A stretch of DNA of 64,000 nt from Bog-473 sp963756025. GTDB lineage: Bacteria > Actinomycetota > Acidimicrobiia > Acidimicrobiales > RAAP-2. The DNA lies in contig CAVWMF010000007.1 in the NCBI GenBank assembly GCA_963756025.1, forward strand, positions 744,001-808,000, in the 5' to 3' direction. The translations under genes and the position numbers were made by a program. Shown here in pieces: positions 44,381 through 53,542 of this stretch; within the stretch, counting starts at the first letter, position 1, and each line of letters starts with the position of its first letter. The notes beneath the pieces were generated by a model, which saw only the letters and a program-made list of their open reading frames with translations, did not search any database and was not told where the DNA came from.

Positions 44381-45897
44381 TGACCCTGATCCAAGTCGAT
44401 CTGCTGGCTGACCTGGCCGACCGCTTTCCCGACGGCATCGCCTGGAAGGACATGGGGGACGGCCGGGAGCTCAGCCTGCGCGAGTGGCACACCCGGTCCA
44501 ATCAACTGGCCCGGGGCATGATGGCGCGCGGTCTCAGGGCCGGGGACCGGGTGGCCCTGGCCATCACCCCCGCCCAACCGCTCGAGTGGCTCACCTCCTA
44601 CATGGCCATTCACAAGACCGGCGCCGTCGCCGTCCCGCTGAACACGCGCCTGAGCCGGCCCGAGCAACTGCGCATCCTCGACCTGGCCGCCGTGAAGATC
44701 ATTCTGGCCAGTGCGGGCATTTTGGACGACTCCTCCAGCACGGCCCACCTGGGGGCCCTCGTCGCCACGACCGGCCCCGTCGGGGCGACGGGCATTGCCT
44801 GGACCGATCTTCTCGATCCTGATCCCTCAGACATCGGCCACGAGGTGCACATCGACGACGTGGCCGACATCATGTACACCTCGGGCACGACAGGCACCCC
44901 CAAGGGGGTCGTCGTTCGTCACGGCGGCCTCTCCTCGAACGAGCGCGTCCCCGAGGATTGGACCGGGCTCGGCTTCCTCATGGGCTCACCCTTCTCGACG
45001 ACGACGGGCTCCCTTCTCGTCTGCGGACCCATGCGCGGGGGTATGAGCGGGTGGTTCCTCCCCAAATTCGACCCCGAGGGTTGGCTCCGGCTGGTGGAGA
45101 CCGAACGGCCGGTGGTGACGATGATCGTGCCGGCGATGATGGCGCTCCTCGTCGCCGATCCCTACTTCGCGCACGCCGACCTCTCCAGCCTGGCCGTCGT
45201 GAGTTGCGGGAGTGCGCCGGTCACGGCGGAGACCTTGCGCCGGTTCGGCGCACGCCTTCCGGGAGCCGAAATCATGATCGGTTACGGCATGACCGAGTTC
45301 GGCGCCGCGACGGCACTCCCGCTCGGCGACGCGGGAAACCATCTCGGCTCTGTCGGCGTGCCGCTGCCGGGAGTCTCCCTGCGCATCGTCGATGACGACG
45401 GCAACGAACGGCCGACGGGCGAGGTGGGCGAAGTACTCATCACCGGTGAGCGACCCCGACGGGAGTATTTCAATCAGCCCGAGGAGTCCGAGCGCACCTG
45501 GAAAGAGGGCTGGCTCAAGAGCGGCGATCTCGGCTACCTCGACGCCGATGGTTTCTTGTGGATCTCGGGAAGGTCGAAGGAGATGATCATTCGCGGGGGC
45601 CACAACATCATGCCGGGCGAGGTCGAATCCGCGCTCTTCACCCACCCCGCCGTCGCCGATGCGGCCGTGGCCGCCATTCCCCACCCGGTCCTGGGCGAGG
45701 ATGTCGCGGCATGGGTCGTCGTACGCAGCGACGCCACGGTGTCGGCCGAGTCACTCCGCTCGTTCTTGCTCGAGCGCCTGGCCGACTACAAGGTGCCCCG
45801 CCGCTATACCTTTGTCGAGGCGCTGCCGCGTAACGAGGGGGGCAAGGTGGTCAAGGCCCAGCTGGTGGCGGACGCGCAAGCGAAGAGTGCGACGTGA
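44380..45897 (+). CDS. AMP-binding acyl-CoA synthetase
   Basis: 505 aa. ANL superfamily: P-loop MYTSGTTGTPKGVV near 168, GYGMTEFG, KSGDLGYLDADGFLWISGRSKEMIIRGG (hinge Asp and Arg) and the C-terminal catalytic Lys in NEGGKVVKAQL. It activates a carboxylate to acyl-AMP and then acyl-CoA. It sits between a phosphotriesterase/lactonase-like gene and an enoyl-CoA hydratase, with overlaps on both sides, suggesting ring or lactone opening, activation and beta-oxidation of one substrate. Confidence 0.94.
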   Translation: MTLIQVDLLADLADRFPDGIAWKDMGDGRELSLREWHTRSNQLARGMMARGLRAGDRVALAITPAQPLEWLTSYMAIHKTGAVAVPLNTRLSRPEQLRILDLAAVKIILASAGILDDSSSTAHLGALVATTGPVGATGIAWTDLLDPDPSDIGHEVHIDDVADIMYTSGTTGTPKGVVVRHGGLSSNERVPEDWTGLGFLMGSPFSTTTGSLLVCGPMRGGMSGWFLPKFDPEGWLRLVETERPVVTMIVPAMMALLVADPYFAHADLSSLAVVSCGSAPVTAETLRRFGARLPGAEIMIGYGMTEFGAATALPLGDAGNHLGSVGVPLPGVSLRIVDDDGNERPTGEVGEVLITGERPRREYFNQPEESERTWKEGWLKSGDLGYLDADGFLWISGRSKEMIIRGGHNIMPGEVESALFTHPAVADAAVAAIPHPVLGEDVAAWVVVRSDATVSAESLRSFLLERLADYKVPRRYTFVEALPRNEGGKVVKAQLVADAQAKSAT

Positions 45898-46745
45898 CCG
45901 CCGAATTCGCCACCCTCCTGGTGGAGGAGATCGGCCACGTCAGACGCATCACGCTGAACCGGCCCGAGCATCACAACCCCCTCACTCCCCGCAGCATGCG
46001 CGAGATACTGCGTGCCGTCGAGTTGGCGGAAGCCGACCCGACGGTCCGCGTGGTGATCATCAGAAGTAGCGGACGCTCCTTTTCGTCGGGGTACGGCTAC
46101 GTGGCCGAGGACGTCGAGGAGGGCGACTTCGCCCAGGACGGGTCCATCGAGGACGACGTCACCGCCATGATCAGCCTCGGGTCGGGGTGGGACCGCATAT
46201 GGGACTGCCCGATTCCGATCATCGCGCAGGTGCACGGGAACTGCCTCGCCGGCGGAACGGATCTGGCCCTGCACTGCGACATCGTGGTGGCGGCGGAGGA
46301 CGCCCGCATCGGCTTCCCTCCGGTACGGTCGATGGGCGTCCCACCGACCAACATGTGGATCTACAACATCGGCCCGCAGCTGACGAAACTTCTCCTCCTG
46401 ACCGGCGACACGGTGAGCGGCCTCGAAGCCAAGGAGATCGGGCTCGTGGTGGCCACCGCCCCGGCGAACGAGCTGGATCAGGTGGTCCTGGACCTGGCAT
46501 CCCGCATGGCACTGATCGGGCGTGACCTCCTGATCGGCAACAAGCGAGTCGTCAACATGGGCGTGGAGCTCATGGGCCGTTCGCAGTTGCAGAAATTCTC
46601 CGCCATGAGCGATGCGGTCGGCCACCGTGCGCCGGAGGCCAACGCCTTCTCGGCGCGGATCCGAGAGATCGGCCTGCGCCAGGCCGTGCGGGAGCGCGAC
46701 GACGCCTTCGGCCTTCCGCCCCGCGCCACACCAACCGAGCTGTGA
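45894..46745 (+). CDS. Enoyl-CoA hydratase/isomerase family protein
   Basis: 283 aa from a GTG at 45894 overlapping the ligase stop (GTGA). Crotonase fold: ITLNRPEHHNPLTP, IIRSSGRSFSSGYG (first oxyanion strand), and VHGNCLAGGTDLALHCDIVVA (second oxyanion loop). The Glu pair of classic hydratases is not obvious, so the exact reaction is open. Third gene of the operon. Confidence 0.92.
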   Translation: MTAEFATLLVEEIGHVRRITLNRPEHHNPLTPRSMREILRAVELAEADPTVRVVIIRSSGRSFSSGYGYVAEDVEEGDFAQDGSIEDDVTAMISLGSGWDRIWDCPIPIIAQVHGNCLAGGTDLALHCDIVVAAEDARIGFPPVRSMGVPPTNMWIYNIGPQLTKLLLLTGDTVSGLEAKEIGLVVATAPANELDQVVLDLASRMALIGRDLLIGNKRVVNMGVELMGRSQLQKFSAMSDAVGHRAPEANAFSARIREIGLRQAVRERDDAFGLPPRATPTEL

Positions 46746-46846
46746 CGGCTGTACACCTGGGTTCGAAGGCCACATCGGCGGGCGCATAGGGTGGGACACG
46801 TCAGGCGGAACGCCTGCCCTCCTCCCCTCCGAATGCCAAGGCCGAC

Positions 46847-47368
46847 ATGACACCCCTGCGATTCACGCTCGACCCCGTTCGATCGTGCATCTGGGTGGAT
46901 GCCCGCTCGAACCTTCACCCGATCACCACCCAGACCCGGGGACTCCACGGCTGGGTGGAGCTCTCGCTGCGGCCCGACGGTTCGGTCGATCTGGGCCTAC
47001 CCGTGGCAGGGCACCTCGAAGTGGCCGTCGACCGCTTCTCCTCGGGCAACCAGCTGTACGACCGGGAGCTGAAACGGCGCATAGATGCGCGCCATCACCC
47101 CTTGATCCTGGGGAAGATCACCGGGGTCTTCAGCACCGACGAGGCGGATCGCTATCGGGTCGCCGGAGATCTTTCGTTTCACGGCGAAACGCGCACGTTC
47201 GAGCATGACATGACCATCGAAGTGGGCGACGGGGACTCCATCGCGCTCAAGGGTGAGCGGGTGTTCGACATTCGCGAGTTCCGCATGAAGCCGCCCAGCA
47301 TGCTGATGCTCAAGGTGTACCCCGAAGTCGCAGTGCGGGTCGAGCTCTACGGCACGAGGGAACCGTAA
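46847..47368 (+). CDS. YceI family protein
   Basis: 173 aa, ATG at 46847. Lipocalin-like beta-barrel of the YceI type: FTLDPVRSCIWVDARSNLHP at the start, a central IDARHHPLILGKITGVF and the closing GDLSFHGETRTFEHDMTIE. YceI proteins bind polyisoprenoids. There is no signal peptide, unlike many homologues. It is convergent with the permease; only one base separates the stop codons. Confidence 0.8.
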   Translation: MTPLRFTLDPVRSCIWVDARSNLHPITTQTRGLHGWVELSLRPDGSVDLGLPVAGHLEVAVDRFSSGNQLYDRELKRRIDARHHPLILGKITGVFSTDEADRYRVAGDLSFHGETRTFEHDMTIEVGDGDSIALKGERVFDIREFRMKPPSMLMLKVYPEVAVRVELYGTREP

Positions 47369-47369
47369 C

Positions 47370-48533
47370 TCACCCCGAGCCGGCCAAGGCCAACGCGCAG
47401 AGTGCGGCGGCAAGGGAAAGGGGAACGGCCACCAGGCTGATCCGGCTCGCTTCGCCGACCGACGGCGTTGCACCGCTGCTGCGCGCCACCTTCAACCAGA
47501 GAAACCAGGCCAACGAACCGGTCACGAAGAGATTGGGGCCCACGTTCAACCCGACCAGCAGCTGCGCCGCGTGAGGTGGGTTGCGAGCAGCCAGAAGGGA
47601 GGCCGCCGGAAGGTTGTTCACGAGCACCGACGTCACGGCGGCGATAAGGGCTGCCCCCACGCCGCCGGCGTGGGACAGGAGGGTGGCCGGACCACTCCAG
47701 ACGCGGCCGAGCGTACCGAGTGCGATGGTGATCCCGAACAACCCCACCAGCACCGGCACGCCGAGGACCGCGGCCGTCTCATCAATGCGAAGGCGGCGCT
47801 GCGCCACCCGCACGGCGGCGGCAGCCATGCCGACGAGGAGCACGGGGACAGCCGGCGACCGTAGAGCCACCACCAGGACGACCGCCGTCACGACGGCCAG
47901 CAGTCCCACCCCCACCACCGGCCGTTCGACCACGGTGACCGGGATCGTGGGCGCCGTGAGCTCGCGGCGTCCCCAAAAACCGATGCATCCCGCCGTCACC
48001 AGGCACGCGGAGATTGCCGCGGGCCACATCAGCGCCAAGAAGGCGGCACCCGACAGTGGCCGATGCCCGATGACGATCAGATTCGTCAGGTTCGACCCGG
48101 GGAGGAACAGAGAACTGGCGTTGGCCAGCAACAGGGACCCATACAGCAGTGGGCGTTCGCCCGAGCCTCTCTGACGAGCGGCCACGATGAGCATCGGCGT
48201 GACGAAGACGACCGACGTGTCGAGGTTGAGGGTGGCGGTCACGACGACGATGAGAAGGGTGGCCCCGGCAAAGAAGAGGATCCCATCGCCGCCCACCCGA
48301 GCCAGTTGCGTTCCTGCGGCGCGGAACAGGCCGTCCCTCTCAGCGACGAGACCGATGAGGAGCAGGCCCGCGACCAGGACGAACGGTGTCCAGGTCTGCG
48401 CGGCCGCACCCCGGGCCGCGTGGGGAGCCGCCACGAAAGCAATAGCGGCGCCGACCATGCCCGTGCCGCACAACAGCCAGGTCCAACGCGTCCGGGGAAG
48501 GGTGCGTTGGTGCTCTGAGGAAAGAGGACACAT
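47370..48533 (-). CDS. ArsB/SLC13-type ion permease
   Basis: 387 aa, ATG at 48533 with GGGAGGG upstream. About ten transmembrane segments. The half-helix signatures of the ion-transporter superfamily are present: LDTSVVFVTPMLI and GSNLTNLIV in the first half, LVNNLPAASLLAARNP in the second. Closest in plan to arsenite/antimonite pump ArsB and related permeases. Substrate not assigned; no ars genes are near. Confidence 0.85.
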   Translation of the reverse strand: MCPLSSEHQRTLPRTRWTWLLCGTGMVGAAIAFVAAPHAARGAAAQTWTPFVLVAGLLLIGLVAERDGLFRAAGTQLARVGGDGILFFAGATLLIVVVTATLNLDTSVVFVTPMLIVAARQRGSGERPLLYGSLLLANASSLFLPGSNLTNLIVIGHRPLSGAAFLALMWPAAISACLVTAGCIGFWGRRELTAPTIPVTVVERPVVGVGLLAVVTAVVLVVALRSPAVPVLLVGMAAAAVRVAQRRLRIDETAAVLGVPVLVGLFGITIALGTLGRVWSGPATLLSHAGGVGAALIAAVTSVLVNNLPAASLLAARNPPHAAQLLVGLNVGPNLFVTGSLAWFLWLKVARSSGATPSVGEASRISLVAVPLSLAAALCALALAGSG

Positions 48534-48623
48534 AGGGGCCCTCCCTTCTTACCCGTTGCAGCAGGGCGGCACTCCTCCGTCGAAACCCGGTCTCCACGGC
48601 CAGGGAGATGCGGGTACTCCTCT

Positions 48624-48962
48624 TCAGGAAGGCGATTGCGCCTCGTCCACGGTCAGTTCTGCCGCCGGATCGGCTTCCAGGCGGTCGTCGGGAATCGGAG
48701 CCCCGCTGCGGACCGATCGACCGTAGGTGCCGGCTGAGAGACGCTGCTCCGCTCTCCCTATCGCCTCGAGCCGTTGGCGAAGTTCCAGCGCGACGGAATC
48801 ATCGGTGCCCTGCTCTGTGAGGGGCTCCGCGGAATCGAACATGTCGCCGTCCTGATCGGCCGCAACCCGATCAGCTTCGCGTTCCTCGGTCTTGTCGGTT
48901 AGAAGTCGCTCCACGCGGCGGCGCTCGGCGGCAAGCAACTCCTTCGCCTTCTCGTCGTCCAT
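48624..48962 (-). CDS. DksA/TraR-like protein without zinc-finger cysteines
   Basis: 112 aa. ATG at 48962 has AAGGAG six bases upstream, which decides the start. N-terminal coiled coil (AKELLAAERRRVERLLTDKTEE) and then AEQRLSAGTYGRSVRSGAPIPDDRLEADP, which follows the DksA/TraR C4 zinc-finger region (GTYGxCxxCGxPIPxxRLExxP) with every Cys replaced (CxxC reads SVRS). It could still bind the RNA polymerase secondary channel through its coiled coil. Single gene. Confidence 0.75.
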   Translation of the reverse strand: MDDEKAKELLAAERRRVERLLTDKTEEREADRVAADQDGDMFDSAEPLTEQGTDDSVALELRQRLEAIGRAEQRLSAGTYGRSVRSGAPIPDDRLEADPAAELTVDEAQSPS

Positions 48963-49045
48963 TTGCGCTCCTTCATGTTCGTCCGAGCGCAATGCTACCC
49001 AGGGACCCGGACCGCCGGCCCCGCCTGTTCTGCAAGCCGCTCGAC

Positions 49046-49741
49046 TCAGATATTCCCGCCCATATTCCGCAGGCCCCCGATGCCCAGGCTCGAGTCGGGG
49101 ACAGCCAACCGAGACAGCGGATTCGGGACAGGTGGAGCGATCCTCGTCAGGGTGTTGCGGTCGATGTGCGAAAAGGGATCGGCGACCCCGGGGATCTCCA
49201 ACACGCCCTCTTCTTCGTACGACCATGTCCCGTCGTCGTTGACGGTGACCTGCATCCGGTAGCTACTCGTCCGAAATGCCCGATCGAGAAAGGGGTTGGA
49301 CAGGATCCCGTGCAATTCGGTGCCAACCGTCGCCGTCACTTCGAACTCCTTCGCGTCGGCCTCTGCCGGGCCGGAAGCAAGGAGCACTTGACCTCGAGGG
49401 ATTCCCAGCGTCAGTGTCACCGCGTTCGCCGCTGGCTCCCAGAGCCAGTAGCCCACCTGGTCGTGGAACGTCGCTGCTTCGGTCGGCTTCAGAATGTGGG
49501 TGTGGTAGCGCATCCCGTAGAACAGCTGCGGACCGTTGGTCTGAAAATCGATGGGCTGGAGGTCGTAGTGCTCCATGAACACATCGTGTTCGGTACCCTC
49601 GGCCACAGGATGCTGATCGGATCCCTTCGCACCCTCCCACGTTCCTGCCATGGCGCGCAGTGGACCGAGGTTCGACAAGGTGTCGGGGTCACCGATCGCC
49701 TCCGTATAGATGTCGGACCCATAGGAATCGGATGTCACCAT
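49046..49741 (-). CDS. Nitrobindin-like (FABP/DUF1794, THAP4-type) heme-binding protein
   Basis: 231 aa from the ATG at 49741. Ten-strand beta-barrel family: MAGTWEGAKGSD (the GTWxG opening), QLFYGMRYHTHI, FHDQVGYWLWEPAANAV, LGIPRGQVLLASG and a C-terminal HIDRNTLTRI. These proteins bind heme or fatty acid; nitrobindins handle peroxynitrite and NO. The first 27 residues precede the conserved start, so the true N-terminus may be shorter. A long open frame continues upstream but lacks conservation. Confidence 0.8.
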   Translation of the reverse strand: MVTSDSYGSDIYTEAIGDPDTLSNLGPLRAMAGTWEGAKGSDQHPVAEGTEHDVFMEHYDLQPIDFQTNGPQLFYGMRYHTHILKPTEAATFHDQVGYWLWEPAANAVTLTLGIPRGQVLLASGPAEADAKEFEVTATVGTELHGILSNPFLDRAFRTSSYRMQVTVNDDGTWSYEEEGVLEIPGVADPFSHIDRNTLTRIAPPVPNPLSRLAVPDSSLGIGGLRNMGGNI

Positions 49742-49886
49742 CCCGTTACCCCAGCCTGCTGAGCGCCCTGATCGGTCCTGCGCATGTCGAGCACCATGGC
49801 TCTTGAATCTAGACGAGGCGCCGCTCATGGGTCCAAGGGCCGGCCAGGGGTAGAGTCGGCGCCGTGGCCAAAGGCGGGTACTGCGG

Positions 49887-50663
49887 ATGGAAGCCCTCCG
49901 ACAGCCGCAGAGCAGGAGCCCGGTCGTCGACCGCGTGCCACTCTGGACCGTGACTGAACGGGATCCGGTCCGATCTGGCCACATCCAACATCGCATGTTC
50001 AGGGCAACGGGCGAGCCGCGTTGGCCGATGGCTCTCGCCGTCCTGGTGGCCGGAGCACTGCACGCAGTCCTGCCGACCGCGTTGCGACAACTGCCCCCTG
50101 AGCTTCTGGGCGACTCGAGATGGTGGTATCTCGTCGTCGTGACCGCGCTGCTGGGGGCGCTCATCGTGGGCGACCCGGGGCGCATCGACAAGGAATCGAA
50201 CTGGCTTCGCGTGATGACCATTTTTCTCATCCTGGTGATTTCGGCGGACAATCTTGTTGAGGGTGGGAGGTTGATCGTCAGCATTCTCAGTACGCGGCCT
50301 TTTACGCAGGATGCCAACCAACTGCTCATCGCCGGAGGTGCGATCTGGCTTTCCAACGTGATTGCATTCGCGTTGTGGTACTGGGAGGCGGATCGGGGCG
50401 GTGCCGCCGCAAGGGCGCTGGGCACAACGACGAAGCCGGCATTCGTCTTTCCCGAAATGCTCAACCCGCAATTCGTCGAAGACGCCTGGTACCCGAAGTT
50501 CGTCGACTATTTCCATCTCTCGTTCACCGCTGCCACTGCGTTCAGCCCAACGGATGTCTCCGCCATAAAGCCGTGGGCCAAGCTCTCGATGATGCTGGAG
50601 GAAATACTCTCGCTCATCGTTGCCATTCTCGTCGTCGCGCGGGCCGTGAACATTCTCAAGTAG
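49887..50663 (+). CDS. Multi-pass membrane protein, unknown
   Basis: 258 aa from the ATG at 49887; an ATG at 49995 is equally possible and would begin just before the first helix. About five hydrophobic segments (MALAVLVAGALHAVLPTAL, YLVVVTALLGALIVGD, MTIFLILVISADNLV, AIWLSNVIAFALWYW, LSLIVAILVVARAVNIL). Between the last two lies FHLSFTAATAFSPTDVSAI, reminiscent of the ion-channel-like DUF1345 group. Function unknown. Next gene is DUF2252 in the same direction. Confidence 0.75.
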   Translation: MEALRQPQSRSPVVDRVPLWTVTERDPVRSGHIQHRMFRATGEPRWPMALAVLVAGALHAVLPTALRQLPPELLGDSRWWYLVVVTALLGALIVGDPGRIDKESNWLRVMTIFLILVISADNLVEGGRLIVSILSTRPFTQDANQLLIAGGAIWLSNVIAFALWYWEADRGGAAARALGTTTKPAFVFPEMLNPQFVEDAWYPKFVDYFHLSFTAATAFSPTDVSAIKPWAKLSMMLEEILSLIVAILVVARAVNILK

Positions 50664-50791
50664 ACGCAGTCGGCCGGATTGGCCCGAGGGGCCCGGGTGG
50701 GGCAAAGTGGGCGTCCACGAGAGTAAAGGGCCAGTTCAAACGGAACCGGGCGGGCCGGAGAACGCACGCGAGGCACCGCTGGAGGTAGACG

Positions 50792-52225
50792 ATGAAGATA
50801 GAGAGTGAAGTCGCCGGCCTCCGCACCTCACGCGAGCTCCGAAGGCTCTCCACCTACGAAAGGGCGCAGAGGGGGAAGAGCGCCCGGCGCGAGGTTCCGT
50901 TCTCGGCCCATGCCGGATGGACTGCCCCCGGCAACCGCAGGGCGCCGATCGAATTGTTGGAGGAGCAGGCCCTGACCCGTGTGGCCGAACTGGTGCCGAT
51001 CCGGTATGGGCGGATGATGGTCTCGCCGTTCTCCTACTTCCGGGGCGCCGCACTCCCGATGGCGGCGGACCTCGCCTCGACCCCGGTCTCGGGAATCGAG
51101 GTGCAACTCTGCGGCGATGCGCACATGTCGAACTTCGGCGTGTTCGGCTCTCCGGAGCGTCATCTCATATTCGACCTGAACGACTTCGATGAGACCGCCC
51201 CGGGACCGTGGGAGTGGGACGTCAAGCGGCTCGCCGCGAGCATGGAGATAGCGGGTCGAGAGAACGGTTATTCCGGGAAGGTCAGGGAACGGATCGTTCG
51301 CCATGCGTTGCGTTCGTACCGCGAAACCATGCAGGAGCTTGCCAGCGTTCCGATGATGTCGGTGTGGTACGCGCATCTGAACGTCGAGGAGATTCTCCCG
51401 CGCTTCAGCGCGCTCTTGCATCCCAAAAAAACCCCAAATGTCTGGAAGGCGATTACCAAAGCTCGCGCGCACGACAGCCATCAGGCTTTCAACAAACTCT
51501 GTTACGACCAGGATGGCGAAACGAGAATCATCCATGACCCTCCTCTGATCGTCCCGGTCGAATATCTCACCGCCGCGGTTGATCCGGGTGTAAGGGCGGG
51601 AACACTTGTCGACCTCTTGCGCGCGTATATGGACTCGCTGGAGCCTGATCTTCGCCATCTCCTGGCCCAGCACGAGTACGCGCACATGGCGCGCAAGGTG
51701 GTCGGGGTGGGGAGCGTCGGTACCGAAGCCTGGATTGCGCTCTTCCTTTCCCTCGAGGATGACTCGCCCCTCTTCTTGCAGGTGAAGCAGGCGCAGCCGT
51801 CAGTCCTGGAACGGTTCACTGCTGAGAGCGAATTCTCCAATCACGGGGAGCGCGTCGTCAGGGGGCAGCGCCTCATGCAGGCCGCGAGCGACATCTTCCT
51901 CGGTTGGCTCAGGTTCGCGTGGGACGGCAGCGAAAGGGACTACTACTTCAGGCAACTCCGGGACTGGAAAGGTTCAGTGGACGTCGAGGGAATGACGCCG
52001 GCCGGAATGGACGTGTGGGGGAGGATGTGCGGTTGGACACTGGCCAGAGCCCATGCCCGCACGGGAGACCGTGTCGCCATCGCGGCCTACTTGGGCAAGT
52101 CCGAGCGCTTCGAGCTTGCGGTGACGGACTTTGCGATCGCCTACGCCGACCAGAACCAAAAGGACTTCGACGCACTGTTGGCCGCAGTGGCCAGCGGGAG
52201 AATCGCCGCCCATACCGGGGTCTGA
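50792..52225 (+). CDS. DUF2252 family protein (kinase-like fold)
   Basis: 477 aa, ATG at 50792 with GGAGGT upstream. Family motifs: MMVSPFSYFRGAALPMAADL, LCGDAHMSNFGVF, FDLNDFDETAPGPWEWDVKRLAAS and a C-terminal WTLARAHARTGD. The HxxN and D..D arrangement (GDAHMSNFG, FDLNDFDE) matches protein-kinase-like phosphotransferases, so an unknown phosphotransfer is inferred. Soluble. It is convergent with the flippase-like gene. Confidence 0.9.
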   Translation: MKIESEVAGLRTSRELRRLSTYERAQRGKSARREVPFSAHAGWTAPGNRRAPIELLEEQALTRVAELVPIRYGRMMVSPFSYFRGAALPMAADLASTPVSGIEVQLCGDAHMSNFGVFGSPERHLIFDLNDFDETAPGPWEWDVKRLAASMEIAGRENGYSGKVRERIVRHALRSYRETMQELASVPMMSVWYAHLNVEEILPRFSALLHPKKTPNVWKAITKARAHDSHQAFNKLCYDQDGETRIIHDPPLIVPVEYLTAAVDPGVRAGTLVDLLRAYMDSLEPDLRHLLAQHEYAHMARKVVGVGSVGTEAWIALFLSLEDDSPLFLQVKQAQPSVLERFTAESEFSNHGERVVRGQRLMQAASDIFLGWLRFAWDGSERDYYFRQLRDWKGSVDVEGMTPAGMDVWGRMCGWTLARAHARTGDRVAIAAYLGKSERFELAVTDFAIAYADQNQKDFDALLAAVASGRIAAHTGV

Positions 52226-52295
52226 CCACCTCTGACGTTTCCCCAGCCCTGGTCGTGGGTGCCCACAGTCCCGGGCACAACGTGCGCCAGAGGAA

Positions 52296-53412
52296 TTACG
52301 CCACGGCTGGCGGTGGTCCGGCGGAGACTCCCTCGTCGGGGTCCCGACGGGTGGCCCCGGTACCGGATACGGAATATTCCATAAGCGAACGGTCCCGCCG
52401 CGAGCGGCACCCAATACGAAGCGAGCCGGTACGTCAGGGTGGCGAGCACCGCGTCACCCGAGTTGACACCGGCCAGTACCAAGAGTCCGGTCAGGCTCGC
52501 CTCCACGATCCCCAGGCCTCCCGGCGTGATGGGAATCATGCCGACGATGCCGGCGACCGCATAGGCCACCAGGACCAAGGAGGGTCGCGGGTGACTCCCG
52601 GTTGCCCGCAACGAGGCGAGGAGACAGAGGTAGTCGAGGGCCAGGCGTCCAGCCGAGAGGAGCACCGCCTGCCACCACTGTTTGCCCAGGACGCTTCGGA
52701 TGAGGTTGCGTTGGTGCAAGAGGGTCTCGTCCAGGTTGGTGATCGGCGGGCGTTTGCGCATTGCCAGGTTCCGGACTCGCTCGGCCACCCGGCCGCACCA
52801 TCGGAGAGGGCCATCAGTCGCCAGAACGACGGCGCCGAATCCGGCGAAGACGACGAAACCCACCGCGCCGAGGATCGCCGCGTTGACCAACCCACGGCTG
52901 GTCGTGGGGCCGCCTATCAGGATGACCGGGAGCGCAAAGACAGGAAGGGCCAGGAGACCCCCCACCCCCAGCAGCGAGAACGCAGCGAGGCCCCCCACCG
53001 TGGACCCGGTGTCCTGTCCGCTGGTGGCCAACATCCTGAACTGCACGGCGGCGCCCATGGCGGCTCCTCCGGGCATGATCAAACTGACGGCGTTGCTGGC
53101 TAGCTGGGAGGTGATCACCGGGAACCAGGCCTTGGTGCGAAGCGCCATGCGCTGCAGGGCGAACGTGCAGGTGAAGTGCCCGATTTCAAAAACGACGGCC
53201 AGCGCGAACCAGGCTGGCTTCAGGGTGGACAAGCGTGGCCATGATGCCAGCACCTCGGTAATCGACGGAAAGACCAAATAGATGGCGATGCCGGCGATCG
53301 CCACGACGACAGCGTTCTTGACGACCTTCTTCCAGGCCAAGGGATGGCCCTTCTGATCGTCGACCTTGGTGACGAACGACCGCTTCTTCGGGGCGGTCGA
53401 TCCGTCAGTCAC
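52296..53412 (-). CDS. LPG-synthase-type transmembrane (UPF0104/AglD-like) protein (one apparent extra base)
   Basis: 371 aa from a GTG at 53412. About eight transmembrane segments with VFEIGHFTCTFALQRMAL, SNAVSLIMPGGAAMGAAVQFRML and IVGMIPITPGGLGIVEASLTGLL, the paired PGG(x)G motifs of the lysylphosphatidylglycerol-synthase membrane domain. In the main frame the C-terminus would run into the opposite DUF2252 gene; dropping one G in the CCCC run near 52356 gives a normal tail ending GPPPAVA and a stop at 52298-52296, with a clean intergenic gap. Likely flippase or glycan-lipid transporter. Confidence 0.82.
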
Positions 53413-53542
53413 AACGCACCGCGCTCGCCACGACCCCTGCGGCCGAAATGGGCGTACCGCATGCGGCGATCGGGGCCGACGACAACGCCGCTTGGCGGCA
53501 ACACACAGGTAATGGCCTGACTCCCTTCGCGTTCGGTGGACG

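Noticed and set aside
49742..50464. Long upstream extension of the nitrobindin-like frame
   Set aside because: It is antisense to the membrane protein gene and low in conservation; the GTWEG domain starts after the ATG at 49741.
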